From: JASGDB01 sp049841315
Lineage (GTDB): Bacteria > Bacteroidota > Bacteroidia > Flavobacteriales > Weeksellaceae
Direction: 5' to 3'
Assembly: GCA_049841315.1 (NCBI GenBank)
Contig: JASGDB010000058.1
Coordinates: 1-15,798, forward strand
DNA length: 15,798 nucleotides
A program made the position numbers and the translations under genes. This document shows, piece after piece, positions 1-8,244 of the stretch (within the stretch, counting starts at the first letter, position 1; each line of letters begins with the position of its first letter). The notes under the pieces were generated by a model, which was given only the letters and a program-made list of their open reading frames with translations, had not been told where the DNA came from and did not search any database.

Positions 1-47
1 GTTTATGTTCAGCGAAGGTTGACTGTTTTTTTTGCTGAGTGAAACGC

Positions 48-98
48 CTTTGCGAACCTTATCACAGTTTGTCTGTTTATAAATTCTTTGCGAACTTT
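48..98. repeat. Pair of 13-bp direct repeats in the leader
   Basis: CTTTGCGAACCTT (48-60) and CTTTGCGAACTTT (86-98) differ at one base and lie 38 bp apart. The second runs on into GCGTTT. Such short repeats built on a TTTGCGAA core look like the dispersed intergenic repeats common in Flavobacteriales, but the window alone does not show further copies. No gene was recognised in bases 1-225. Confidence 0.5.
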
Positions 99-167
99 GC
101 GTTTGGAATTTTAATGCGTTTAGCCTAAACTTTTTCTTAAACTTCTTAATATTTGTTAATTTATGAG

Positions 168-175
168 TACATTTG
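168..175 (+). promoter_or_regulatory. Putative -7 promoter box of the receptor operon
   Basis: TACATTTG fits the Bacteroidota -7 consensus TAnnTTTG exactly. Transcription would start near 182 and give a leader of about 44 nt before the ATG at 226. No good -33 TTTG is seen at the usual spacing; the TTTG at 152-155 is too close. The call rests on the -7 box alone. Confidence 0.45.
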
Positions 176-225
176 TGTCCATTTTTTACATTTTAAAAAT
201 TATAAAAGAGAAAAAATAATTACGT

Positions 226-3045
226 ATGACTAAAAAACTGTTATTATTCTCATTTTTTACGATGTTTTCTTCGTTTCTGATTGCCCAGACTACGGTTTTC
301 GGGTACATTAAGGATGCCAGAGGAAATATTATAGAAAATGCAGATGTTGATTTAGGAGGCACAGACCTCAGGGCTGTCAGCGACAAAATTGGTTATTTCC
401 AGTTTGTAGACGTTCAGCCGGGAACCTATCAGGTAATTGTTTCTAAAATTAATTTTGAAACAAAAATCGTTCAGGTAGAAGTAGGCAACGAAAAAAGAAA
501 AGATGCCGGAGTAATTCAGCTCAGTGCGGGAGCTGCTGCTACGGACGGAGGCGTAACAATCCTGGATGACACAAGTGCAGACGATGATGAAAGCTCCATG
601 CAGCCTACAATCGGTCTTTTGAACTCCGGAAGAGATGCTTTTGCCAGAACCGCAGCATTTGAACTTGGAGCTTACTGGTTCCGCCCGAGAGGTGTGGACA
701 ACCGCTACAATGATATTTTGTTTAACGGTATTCCGATGTCTAAAAACGATGACGGACGCGTGGATTTCTCCAACTGGGGAGGCTTGAATGATGTTACAAG
801 GTATCCTTATGAATTTGCTGAAAATATTACTCCTTCGGATTATACTTTTGGAAATCTGGGAGGTGTAGTGTATTACAACACGAGAGCTTCGTCTTTCAGA
901 AAGCAGACCTCACTGTCGTATTCCTTTACGAACAGAAGCTATGACCACAGAGTAATGGCAACGTATTCTTCAGGGCTTTCCAAAAAAGGATGGGCGTTTA
1001 CCTTCTCCGGAAGCAGAAGATGGGCAGAAGAAGGGGTGATTGAAGGAACCTATCAGGATTCTTACGCTTACTTTGCCGCTATTGAAAAACAATTCGGAGA
1101 CAAACACTCCATCAACCTTACCGCTTTCGGAGCTCCGACTTACAGAGCATCCAACAGCCCGAATACTCAGGAAATATATGACCTGATGGGGAAAGACTAC
1201 AACTCCTACTGGGGATGGCAGGATGGCGAAAAAAGAAATGAAAGGATAAGAAAAACTTTTGAACCGATTTTCCAGCTTTCTCATTACTGGAAAATGGGCA
1301 AAAACTCCAAACTGAATACTACTGCATCCTACCAGCAGGGAAGCGACAAAAGAGGAAGGCTGGACTGGTATAACGCATCAAGCCCCTCTCCTGTTTATTA
1401 CAGAAGACTGCCGAGCTTTGTTTATTATAATGCAAACAGATACGATTCACCGTTCTTCACAGAAGAGCAGCTCAAAGTTTTAGGTGAACAATACAATGCA
1501 GAAGTAGAAAAGTGGAAAAACGGTACTATAAACCCTCAGATAGACTGGAACAACCTTTATCAGCAGAATTATAACATGAATGATATGGGGAAAAGTGCAA
1601 GATACTACACCGTTCAGGATGTGAATGACGATAAAACAATCAACCTGAGCTCTCACTTCGATACCCAATTAGCTTCCAACTGGAAACTGAACGCCAACTT
1701 CAATTACCAGAAACTAGAATCCGATAATTACAGAAGACTGGACGACTTGTTAGGCGGTAATTATGCTGAAAATCTTGATGATTATAATTTTACAGGTTCA
1801 GGAATAGGGAAATACAATGTGGATGATGATAACATCAAAGTATACGAAGGAGACAGAATGGAATACAACTATATGCTGTACAGAGATTCCTATACGGGAA
1901 ACATTTCCACAAATGTAACCGTAAACAGATGGAATGTTACCGGTTCAGCCTATTTATCTTATTCAGAATCTCAGAGAGACGGAAAATACAGACATTATTT
2001 ATATCTGAATAATTCCAAAGGGAAAAGTGATTTGTACAATTCCTGGGATTTCGGGTTAAAAGGAAGAGTGGAATACAGAATTGACGGGAAAAACTTCATC
2101 GTGTATGACGGAGCATTGTTCAGCATCGCACCGACTTTAAATGAAATATTCATCAATCCTCGACTTTCCAACGAACTTACTCCGGAATTAAAAAGCCAGA
2201 TTATCAATTCAAATGATTTGAGCTTCCTGCACAGAGGGCAGATCCTGAAATTAAGACTTTCAGGATATTACACCACAGTAAGCAATGCCTCCGAAATTTC
2301 AAGATATTACGCAGAAGGTCTTGCTACCAATACCGGCGAGGAAACCATATCAAGCGACGTATTCATAGCAGAAGTTCTTTCCAACGTAGACAAAGAATAT
2401 CTGGGAGGAGAATTAGGAGCGGAAATTAAAGTTACTCCAACTCTTTCCGTGAATGCAGTGGCAAGTATCGGGCAGTACGTATACACCAACAACCCAAATG
2501 TGTATTATACATCCGATAAAACCAACGCAAGCGGAATACAGGATTTAGGACCAGCCTATATCAAAAATTATAAAGTTGCCGGAACACCGCAGCAAGGTTA
2601 CTCTTTCGGAATCCGTTACAACTCTCCGAAATACTGGTGGTTGGGCGTAACAGGAAACTATCTGGCAGGAAACTATCTGGATTTCTCCGCAATGCCGAGA
2701 ACCAGCAACTTCGTTCATTATCCGGGAAGCGAAATTCTGTATGATTATGCTACCGAAGAAAATGTAAGAGCCTTGCTGAAACAGCAGAAATTCGACGACC
2801 AGTTTATGCTTAACGCCAATGCCGGAAAATCTTTCCTAATCGGAAAATACAGAATGGGAATCAGCGTAACCGTTAATAACATCCTGAACAACAGAAATTA
2901 TGTAACCGGCGGATTCGAGCAGGGAAGAAATGCCAACTTCGATGATGCTTTCAGAGATGCGCAGAGACCCGTCAGAACATTCACCCCAAAATTGTGGTAT
3001 GACAGAGGACTATCCTATTTTACCAATGTATATTTAAGATTCTAA
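226..3045 (+). CDS. TonB-dependent outer-membrane receptor with CarboxypepD_reg-like N-terminus
   Basis: A 939-residue outer-membrane receptor predicted to import an unknown ligand using TonB/ExbBD energy. Residues 1-20 form a signal peptide ending FLIAQ. Residues about 21-95 are a carboxypeptidase-D regulatory-like beta-sandwich (VFGYIKDARGN, then GYFQFVDVQPGTYQV), typical of Bacteroidota receptors. Next comes an acidic linker (DDTSADDDESS) and a plug domain about 120-225 with FRPRGVDNRYNDILFNGIPM and NLGGVVYYNTRAS. The rest is an aromatic-rich 22-strand-type barrel ending in VYLRF, a normal barrel C-terminus. It lacks the length and partner of a classical SusC/SusD pair. The lipoprotein starting 22 bp downstream is likely co-transcribed and may be a surface partner. 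No substrate can be read from the sequence; iron or phosphate compounds, peptides and glycans all remain possible. Family call is secure, ligand is unknown. Confidence 0.93.
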   Translation: MTKKLLLFSFFTMFSSFLIAQTTVFGYIKDARGNIIENADVDLGGTDLRAVSDKIGYFQFVDVQPGTYQVIVSKINFETKIVQVEVGNEKRKDAGVIQLSAGAAATDGGVTILDDTSADDDESSMQPTIGLLNSGRDAFARTAAFELGAYWFRPRGVDNRYNDILFNGIPMSKNDDGRVDFSNWGGLNDVTRYPYEFAENITPSDYTFGNLGGVVYYNTRASSFRKQTSLSYSFTNRSYDHRVMATYSSGLSKKGWAFTFSGSRRWAEEGVIEGTYQDSYAYFAAIEKQFGDKHSINLTAFGAPTYRASNSPNTQEIYDLMGKDYNSYWGWQDGEKRNERIRKTFEPIFQLSHYWKMGKNSKLNTTASYQQGSDKRGRLDWYNASSPSPVYYRRLPSFVYYNANRYDSPFFTEEQLKVLGEQYNAEVEKWKNGTINPQIDWNNLYQQNYNMNDMGKSARYYTVQDVNDDKTINLSSHFDTQLASNWKLNANFNYQKLESDNYRRLDDLLGGNYAENLDDYNFTGSGIGKYNVDDDNIKVYEGDRMEYNYMLYRDSYTGNISTNVTVNRWNVTGSAYLSYSESQRDGKYRHYLYLNNSKGKSDLYNSWDFGLKGRVEYRIDGKNFIVYDGALFSIAPTLNEIFINPRLSNELTPELKSQIINSNDLSFLHRGQILKLRLSGYYTTVSNASEISRYYAEGLATNTGEETISSDVFIAEVLSNVDKEYLGGELGAEIKVTPTLSVNAVASIGQYVYTNNPNVYYTSDKTNASGIQDLGPAYIKNYKVAGTPQQGYSFGIRYNSPKYWWLGVTGNYLAGNYLDFSAMPRTSNFVHYPGSEILYDYATEENVRALLKQQKFDDQFMLNANAGKSFLIGKYRMGISVTVNNILNNRNYVTGGFEQGRNANFDDAFRDAQRPVRTFTPKLWYDRGLSYFTNVYLRF

Positions 3046-3067
3046 ATTGTAAAAAATAACAAAATAT

Positions 3068-4366
3068 ATGAAAACAGTTAAATTTTTAAAAACAATCGTA
3101 TTTGCCATTGCTCTTTTGGCAGTTAATACAGCGTGCGTTCACGACGACGATTACAGCAATCCGCCGGTAGAATGCAACGATTTTCAGAACACGGTAACGA
3201 TTGCCGACATCAAAGCGCTTTATTCAGGAAGCACCGTGCAAATTACAGAAGATTTGGTTTTGGAAGGATATGTAGTTTCCTCCGACGAAACAGGAAATAT
3301 CTACAAAACCATCTATATTCAGGACGCTCCGGAAAACCCCACGCAAGGTCTTACCGTAAGTGTTGATGCTACCGACACTTATACAAAATTTCCTGTCGGG
3401 TCAAAGATTTTCATTAAAGTAAAAAATCTATATCTGGGAAGCTATGGAGGTGTTATTCAGTTAGGAGACGTATCTAAAGATGAAAACGGAGCAGAAACAT
3501 TCGGCAGAATTGCTGAAGCAAAATACAATCAAATTTTCTTCAAAGGATGCGGATCTCCGTCAGAAATTACACCTAAAGTAGTAACGATTACCGAGCTGAG
3601 CAGTCTGGATGACTTGGTTGGTGCATTAATTCAGATTGACGGAGTAGAATTTGTAGACGGAGTACTGGGAACCACCTATGCAACATCCGGCTCAACAGTA
3701 AACAAAAATCTGGAAGACTGCAGCGGAAACACCATCTTGCTGAGAAACAGTGGATACTCTACGTTCTTCAACGAACTGCTTCCTGAAGGAAAAGGGCCTA
3801 TTGTTGCTATTTACAGCAAATATAGCTCCGACAAGCAGCTTTACATCAGAGATACCAACGATACCGCCGGAATGACAGGAAAAAGATGTTTCGTTTTCAA
3901 CGATTCTTTCGCAAATCTTTCAAAATGGACTGCCGTAAACGTAGCAGGAGCACAGGTATGGGGAGTTTCCAACGCGGGAGGAACCAACTACTACGCTGTA
4001 ATGAACGGATATGCAAACAGCACCAATAATGCCAATGAAGACTGGCTCGTTTCCAACGAAATGGATTTATCAGGATATACATCCGTTACCCTTACATTCA
4101 AATCCGATGTAAGATACAGCGGAACCGCTTTGAAGTTATACATTACCGATAATTATACCGGCGATCCGAACACAACAACCTGGACGGATCTTACATCAGC
4201 AGCAACCTGGGATACCAACAGCAGCGCTTGGGGATTAGCAAGCTCCGGGGACGTAAGTCTTAATGCGTTTGTTGGTAAAAAAATCAAACTGGCATTCAAA
4301 TACGTTTCCACAACTTCCGCATCCAACACTTGGGAAGTGGATGATGTGATTGTAAAAGGAAGCTAA
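3068..4366 (+). CDS. DUF5689 surface lipoprotein with C-terminal choice-of-anchor J-like domain
   Basis: A 432-residue secreted lipoprotein. The signal peptide ends at VNTAC, so Cys23 is the likely lipidated residue. It is followed by VHDDD; acidic residues just after the cysteine are known in Bacteroidota as a surface-export signal, so cell-surface location is inferred. Residues about 40-265 match DUF5689, an OB-fold-like domain, with the hallmark stretch GYVVSSDETGNIYKTIYIQD. Residues about 275-432 form a jelly-roll-like domain (FNDSFANLSKWT, EDWLVSNEMDLSGY, TWEVDDVIVKG) like the cleaved-adhesin/choice-of-anchor J family, often a ligand or carbohydrate binder. The gene lies 22 bp behind the receptor and ahead of a strong terminator, so the two probably act together. 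No enzyme motif is visible. The exact role is unknown. Confidence 0.85.
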   Translation: MKTVKFLKTIVFAIALLAVNTACVHDDDYSNPPVECNDFQNTVTIADIKALYSGSTVQITEDLVLEGYVVSSDETGNIYKTIYIQDAPENPTQGLTVSVDATDTYTKFPVGSKIFIKVKNLYLGSYGGVIQLGDVSKDENGAETFGRIAEAKYNQIFFKGCGSPSEITPKVVTITELSSLDDLVGALIQIDGVEFVDGVLGTTYATSGSTVNKNLEDCSGNTILLRNSGYSTFFNELLPEGKGPIVAIYSKYSSDKQLYIRDTNDTAGMTGKRCFVFNDSFANLSKWTAVNVAGAQVWGVSNAGGTNYYAVMNGYANSTNNANEDWLVSNEMDLSGYTSVTLTFKSDVRYSGTALKLYITDNYTGDPNTTTWTDLTSAATWDTNSSAWGLASSGDVSLNAFVGKKIKLAFKYVSTTSASNTWEVDDVIVKGS

Positions 4367-4384
4367 CTAAAATTTTTTCTACAT

Positions 4385-4419
4385 AAAAAAAGCAGTTTCA
4401 CATTTGAAACTGCTTTTTT
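4385..4419 (+). terminator. Strong intrinsic terminator, probably bidirectional
   Basis: Perfect 10-bp stem AGCAGTTTCA (4391-4400) with TGAAACTGCT (4405-4414) and loop CATT, preceded by A6 and followed by T5, so the stem can extend by A-T pairs. It sits 18 bp after the lipoprotein stop. The A run on the other side would serve as a U-tract for minus-strand transcription, so it may also end transcripts from the remnant gene at 4434-4570. Confidence 0.92.
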
Positions 4420-4433
4420 ATTGAGAATAATCA

Positions 4434-4570
4434 TCAGAAATTAAACCGGATTCCCGCATTGATATTCAGCAGAGCTGCGCGGTATAGTCAACAGATTCCG
4501 CTTGTTCGCAGCCGTTAGAATACAGCAGAAGACTAAGTCCGATTGTATTGATGATGTATAAAATTTTCAT
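4434..4570 (-). pseudogene. Collapsed remnant of an outer-membrane beta-barrel protein gene
   Basis: Reading from the ATG at 4570 on the minus strand gives 34 residues starting MKILYIINTIGLSLLLYSNG, a signal-peptide-like N-terminus, then a stop at 4466-4468. In a neighbouring frame the same DNA reads LYRAALLNINAGIRFNF followed by a stop at 4434-4436. Alternating hydrophobic residues ending in an aromatic are the normal last strand of an outer-membrane barrel. A signal peptide and a barrel end joined in about 135 bp, in different frames, suggest that the gene body was deleted and the rest frameshifted. The alternative is a real tiny peptide of 34 residues. The terminator at 4385-4419 suits either reading. 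The parent family cannot be named. Confidence 0.4.
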
Positions 4571-4658
4571 AGCACATTTTTTTCAAAATTAACCAAAAAT
4601 AATCGCAAAGCAAATGATGACTATCTATTTTACTAAAAATTTCTTCTTTGAAATTTCG

Positions 4659-4666
4659 TACTTTTG
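4659..4666 (+). promoter_or_regulatory. Putative -7 promoter box of mfd
   Basis: TACTTTTG matches TAnnTTTG. A start about 5-7 bases downstream (near 4672) would put the hairpin at 4676-4701 at the extreme 5' end of the mRNA. A convincing -33 element is not seen. Confidence 0.5.
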
Positions 4667-4675
4667 CACCAGAAA

Positions 4676-4708
4676 CGATTCCGAAAAATTTCTCGGAATC
4701 GCTTTTTT
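4676..4708 (+). promoter_or_regulatory. Terminator-shaped hairpin in the mfd leader
   Basis: Perfect 9-bp stem CGATTCCGA (4676-4684) with TCGGAATCG (4693-4701), loop AAAATTTC, then CTTTTTTC. The shape is that of an intrinsic terminator, yet it lies upstream of mfd and just downstream of its likely promoter. No plus-strand gene immediately upstream needs it, since the receptor operon already ends at 4385-4419. It could be an attenuator, a 5' stabilising hairpin, or a terminator for readthrough. No complete alternative antiterminator fold was identified by eye. Confidence 0.6.
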
Positions 4709-4760
4709 CGTTTTATAAAATTTGAAGCGAATAAACAATTTTGAACTTTACGATTTTACA

Positions 4761-7700
4761 ATGCTAAAAAACATCAGCGAAACGCTGCTTCTTCAACTTC
4801 TGAAAAACGAATTCGGAAAGGAAATTTTTGAGAAATTACATCTTCACCGAAAAATTTCGGTGAAAGGTTTTGCTGGTTCTTCGCCGTCCATTTTTGCGGC
4901 GGAACTTTTTCTGATTCAGAAAAAAACAACACTCTATTTGCTTGATGATAAAGAAGATGCACTTTACGCAAACGCCGAAATGGAAGAGTTGGCAGGGAAA
5001 GAAAACGTGCTGTATTTTCCCGCAACACATCTCGAACCTTACCAAATAGAGAAAACGCAAAATGCCAATTTGGTTTTGAGAACCGAAGTTTTGAATAAAT
5101 TAAATTCCCAAAAATCCCCGAAAATTATCGTGGCTTACGCCGGTGCTTTGAGCGAAAAAGTTTTGAAAAAAGAAGATTTCAAGGCGATTTCTCATCACAT
5201 CAAAGTCGGCGATTCTTTGGATTTTGATTTTACCGAAGAATTGCTGAATCACTATCATTTTCATCAGACGGATTTCGTTTCCGAGCCGGGCGAATTTTCC
5301 GTAAGAGGTGGCATTGTGGACGTTTTTTCGTTCTCGAATGAGAAACCGTATCGCATCACTTTTTTCGGAAACGAGGTAGAAAGCATCAAAACGTTTGACA
5401 TAGAAACGCAACTTTCCGAGGAAAAAATCGCTGAATTTCAGTTGGTTTCCAATATGAATTTTTCGGTTTCGGGGAATAAAGTTTCTTTGCTGGAATTGTT
5501 GCCAAAAGACAGTTTTATTATTTCAAAAAATTTAGATTTAGGAATTAAAAAAATCGAAAATTTCTACGAAAAAGCATTGGAAAAACACGCTCAATTTTCC
5601 GGAAATATTGCCCATCAAAAACCGCAGGAATTATTTGTTTCTAAAGATGAATTTTTAAATGAAATTAAAAATTTTAAGATTTTAGATTTCACTTCTGTCA
5701 TTCTGAATGAAGCGAAGCGGAATGAAGAATCTCATAGTAATAGAGATTCCTCGTTCCTCGGAATGACAACCGTGAAATTAAACCAACTTCCGCAACCGAG
5801 TTTTCACAAAAATTTTGAACTTCTTGCCGAAGATTTAAAAGAAAAAAAAGAACAGGGATTTAAAGTTTACTTTTCATATTCGTCTGAAAAACAAAAGGAA
5901 AGACTTGAGTCTATTTTAGACGAAATCTGCTCCCTCTCCTTTGGAGAGGGCTGGGGAGAGGCTTTCAAATCCGAATTACATTCCGGTTTCATCGATTCCG
6001 AGCATAAAATTCTGGTTTACACCGACCACCAGATTTTTGACCGCTATCAAAAATATCAAGCCAAAAATGCATTTGCAAAATCCGAGCAACTCACGCTGAA
6101 AGATTTGATGTCGCTGAAAATCGGCGATTATATTGCCCACATCGACCACGGAATCGGGAAATTTATGGGTTTGGTAAAGGTTAATAATGACGGAAAAGTG
6201 CAGGAATGTTTCAAATTGGTGTATAAAAACGGCGATTTGCTCTACGTTTCCATTCATTCGCTTCACAAAATTTCAAAATACAACGGCCCGGACGGAAAGG
6301 AAATCGTCCTTTCAAAACTCGGCTCTCCTGCGTGGAAATCCTTGAAACAAAAAACCAAAGCGAAAGTAAAACAAATTGCGTTTGATTTGATAAAACTTTA
6401 CGCCCAAAGAAAAACCGCAAAAGGGTTTCAATTTTCGCCGGATTCTTATCTGCAAAACGAGTTGGAAGCGAGTTTTATTTACGAAGATACGCCCGACCAA
6501 GAGAAAGCGACTTTTGACGTAAAAAAAGATATGGAAGCCGAAACCGTGATGGACAGGCTGATTTGCGGCGATGTCGGTTTCGGGAAAACGGAAGTCGCAA
6601 TCCGGGCGGCGTTCAAAGCGGCAACGGACGGAAAACAAGTTGCGGTTCTCGTTCCGACCACGATTTTGGCGTTTCAGCATTACCGAAGTTTCACGGAAAG
6701 ATTGAAAGATTTTCCTGTAACGGTTTCATACTTAAACCGTTTCCGTTCTGCAAAACAAAAATCCGAAACATTGGAAGGACTGAAAAACGGAAAAATTGAC
6801 ATTGTGATTGGAACGCATCAACTCGTTGGTAAAGACGTGAAATTCAAAGATTTAGGGTTGTTGATTATTGACGAAGAACACAAATTCGGTGTATCGGTAA
6901 AAGATAAATTGAAGACGCTGAAAACCAATGTCGATACACTCACTCTCACCGCAACACCAATTCCCCGAACACTCCAATTCTCATTAATGGCAGCAAGAGA
7001 TTTATCCGTCATCAAAACACCGCCGCCAAACCGACAACCTGTTGAAACGCAAATCATTGGCTTTAACGAAGAAATTTTGCGAGATGCGATTTCTTACGAA
7101 ATTCAAAGGGACGGACAAGTGTATTTCATCAACAACAGAATTGAAAATCTGAAAGATATTGCAGGACTGATTCAACGATTAGTTCCTGATGCTAAGGTAA
7201 TTACGGGGCACGGACAGATGGACGGGAAACAACTGGAACAAAATGTTTTGGATTTTATGGAGGGAAAATACGATGTTTTGGTTTCCACAACGATTGTTGA
7301 AAGTGGCGTTGATGTTCCGAACGCGAATACGATTTTCATCAACGATGCCCAAAAATTCGGAATGGCGGATTTGCATCAAATGCGAGGAAGAGTCGGGCGA
7401 AGCAACCGAAAAGCGTTTTGTTATCTGATAACGCCGCCGTTTGATATGGTAACTTCCGATGCGAGAAAACGGTTGGAAGCGATTGAACAATTTTCGGATT
7501 TGGGAAGCGGTTTTCAGATTGCGATGAAAGATTTGGAAATCAGAGGAGCAGGGGATTTATTGGGAGCGGAACAAAGCGGGTTTATTAACGAAATGGGTTT
7601 TGAAACCTACCAAAAACTAATGCAGGAAGCATTGGAAGAACTGAAAGACGACAAGGATTTTGAAAATCTTTTTGAAAATGAAGAAGACCGCCAAAAATTG

Positions 7701-8177
7701 TTCAAAACCACAAAAGACGTGAATATTGACACGGATATGGAGTTGATGCTTCCGGATTTTTATGTGAGTTCCACCGAAGAACGATTGTCGCTTTACCAAA
7801 AATTAGCGGAAATTGATGGCGAAAAAGAGTTGCAACAATTTGAAAACGAAATGATTGACCGTTTCGGAAATCTTCCGAAAGAAGCAAAAAATCTTCTAAA
7901 ATCAGTTGAGTTAAAATGGCTGGCTTCGGAAATCGGATTTGAAAAAATCGTGGTGAAAAACGGTATTTTTCTCGGCTATTTCCCGCCAAATCCGCAGGAT
8001 AAATTTTACCAAAGCGAAAAATTCCGAAATATTATCGCCTATCTCACACAAAACCCGACCGAAGCGACACTCAAAGAAAAAAACAATCAACTCCTGATGC
8101 GGAAAGATGGCGTGAAAAATGTAGATGAGGTGAACGCGGTTTTGGAAAAAATTTTGGGATTTAAAAATAATTCCTAA
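4761..8177 (+). CDS. mfd: Transcription-repair coupling factor Mfd
   Basis: A 1138-residue superfamily-2 DNA translocase that removes RNA polymerase stalled at DNA lesions and recruits UvrA. The ATG at 4761 (MLKNISETLL) is preferred over an in-frame TTG at 4722. The N-terminal UvrB-like module that binds UvrA is visible (FPATHLEPYQ, FVSEPGEFSVRGGIVDVF). The RNA-polymerase-interacting domain begins near residue 455 (KIGDYIAHIDHGIGKFMGL). Motor motifs: Walker A GDVGFGKT 603-610, DEEH 704-707, TATPIPRTL from 730, RGRVGRS from 875, followed by the translocation motif around DLEIRGAGDLLG. The C-terminal domain follows (LPDFYVSSTEERLSLYQKL). Length is normal for the family. Two short palindromic repeats are translated inside it, at residues about 312-336 and 391-401, between the UvrB-like module and the RNA-polymerase-binding domain. 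Extra copies of its last codons occur at 9408 and 10076. Confidence 0.97.
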   Translation: MLKNISETLLLQLLKNEFGKEIFEKLHLHRKISVKGFAGSSPSIFAAELFLIQKKTTLYLLDDKEDALYANAEMEELAGKENVLYFPATHLEPYQIEKTQNANLVLRTEVLNKLNSQKSPKIIVAYAGALSEKVLKKEDFKAISHHIKVGDSLDFDFTEELLNHYHFHQTDFVSEPGEFSVRGGIVDVFSFSNEKPYRITFFGNEVESIKTFDIETQLSEEKIAEFQLVSNMNFSVSGNKVSLLELLPKDSFIISKNLDLGIKKIENFYEKALEKHAQFSGNIAHQKPQELFVSKDEFLNEIKNFKILDFTSVILNEAKRNEESHSNRDSSFLGMTTVKLNQLPQPSFHKNFELLAEDLKEKKEQGFKVYFSYSSEKQKERLESILDEICSLSFGEGWGEAFKSELHSGFIDSEHKILVYTDHQIFDRYQKYQAKNAFAKSEQLTLKDLMSLKIGDYIAHIDHGIGKFMGLVKVNNDGKVQECFKLVYKNGDLLYVSIHSLHKISKYNGPDGKEIVLSKLGSPAWKSLKQKTKAKVKQIAFDLIKLYAQRKTAKGFQFSPDSYLQNELEASFIYEDTPDQEKATFDVKKDMEAETVMDRLICGDVGFGKTEVAIRAAFKAATDGKQVAVLVPTTILAFQHYRSFTERLKDFPVTVSYLNRFRSAKQKSETLEGLKNGKIDIVIGTHQLVGKDVKFKDLGLLIIDEEHKFGVSVKDKLKTLKTNVDTLTLTATPIPRTLQFSLMAARDLSVIKTPPPNRQPVETQIIGFNEEILRDAISYEIQRDGQVYFINNRIENLKDIAGLIQRLVPDAKVITGHGQMDGKQLEQNVLDFMEGKYDVLVSTTIVESGVDVPNANTIFINDAQKFGMADLHQMRGRVGRSNRKAFCYLITPPFDMVTSDARKRLEAIEQFSDLGSGFQIAMKDLEIRGAGDLLGAEQSGFINEMGFETYQKLMQEALEELKDDKDFENLFENEEDRQKLFKTTKDVNIDTDMELMLPDFYVSSTEERLSLYQKLAEIDGEKELQQFENEMIDRFGNLPKEAKNLLKSVELKWLASEIGFEKIVVKNGIFLGYFPPNPQDKFYQSEKFRNIIAYLTQNPTEATLKEKNNQLLMRKDGVKNVDEVNAVLEKILGFKNNS
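5696..5768 (+). repeat. Palindromic repeat element translated in frame within mfd
   Basis: A 73-bp element bounded by the perfect inverted repeat TGTCATTC (5696-5703) and GAATGACA (5761-5768), with an internal inverted repeat GAATCTC (5727-5733) and GAGATTC (5743-5749). It resembles small repeats usually found between genes in Flavobacteriales, often read as NEAKRNEESH and SSFLGMT when translated. Here it stays open and encodes residues about 312-336 of Mfd, a hydrophilic stretch unlike the flanking sequence. It is probably a surface insert tolerated between domains. Confidence 0.8.
5930..5962 (+). repeat. Second palindromic repeat translated in frame within mfd
   Basis: CCCTCTCC (5932-5939) and GGAGAGGG (5943-5950) form a perfect 8-bp stem around TTT, followed by CTGGGGAGAGG. 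The frame stays open and reads SLSFGEGWGEA at Mfd residues 391-401. Composition is G/C-rich and biased compared with the surrounding AT-rich gene. Its sequence is unrelated to the repeat at 5696-5768, so this looks like a separate insertion. Confidence 0.72.
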
Positions 8178-8184
8178 ATTTGGC

Positions 8185-8229
8185 TTACCAAATAGTAACT
8201 TACTAATCGGTAACTTACCAAGTGGTAAC
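8185..8229. repeat. Three tandem 15-bp repeats with internal dyad symmetry
   Basis: TTACCAAATAGTAAC (8185-8199), TTACTAATCGGTAAC (8200-8214) and TTACCAAGTGGTAAC (8215-8229) lie head to tail, ending 15 bp before the ATPase start. The third unit is a perfect palindrome TTACC-AAGT-GGTAA, and the join of units two and three gives GGTAA-C-TTACC. The layout suits an operator array for a dimeric repressor. The 15-bp period also keeps one frame open, reading LPNSN, LLIGN, LPSGN in phase with the ATPase ATG, but with no start codon upstream. Confidence 0.75.
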
Positions 8230-8244
8230 TTAAATTTTAGGGGA

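Larger units (their letters stand above)
4367..4760. other. Intergenic region between the receptor operon and mfd
   Basis: No intact gene is seen here. It holds the operon terminator (4385-4419), a collapsed minus-strand gene remnant (4434-4570), an AT-rich stretch, the putative mfd -7 box (4659-4666) and a terminator-shaped leader hairpin (4676-4708). Each is described in its own entry. Confidence 0.7.

Noticed and set aside
226..4366. Classical SusC/SusD polysaccharide utilisation pair
   Set aside because: The second gene is a DUF5689 lipoprotein and not a helical SusD-type protein, and no glycan-degrading enzyme is nearby.
4722..4760. Upstream TTG start for mfd adding 13 residues
   Set aside because: The ATG at 4761 gives a normal Mfd N-terminus, and the extra residues look like leader sequence.
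8185..8229. CRISPR array
   Set aside because: The units are 15 bp with no spacers, only three copies, and no cas genes lie nearby.
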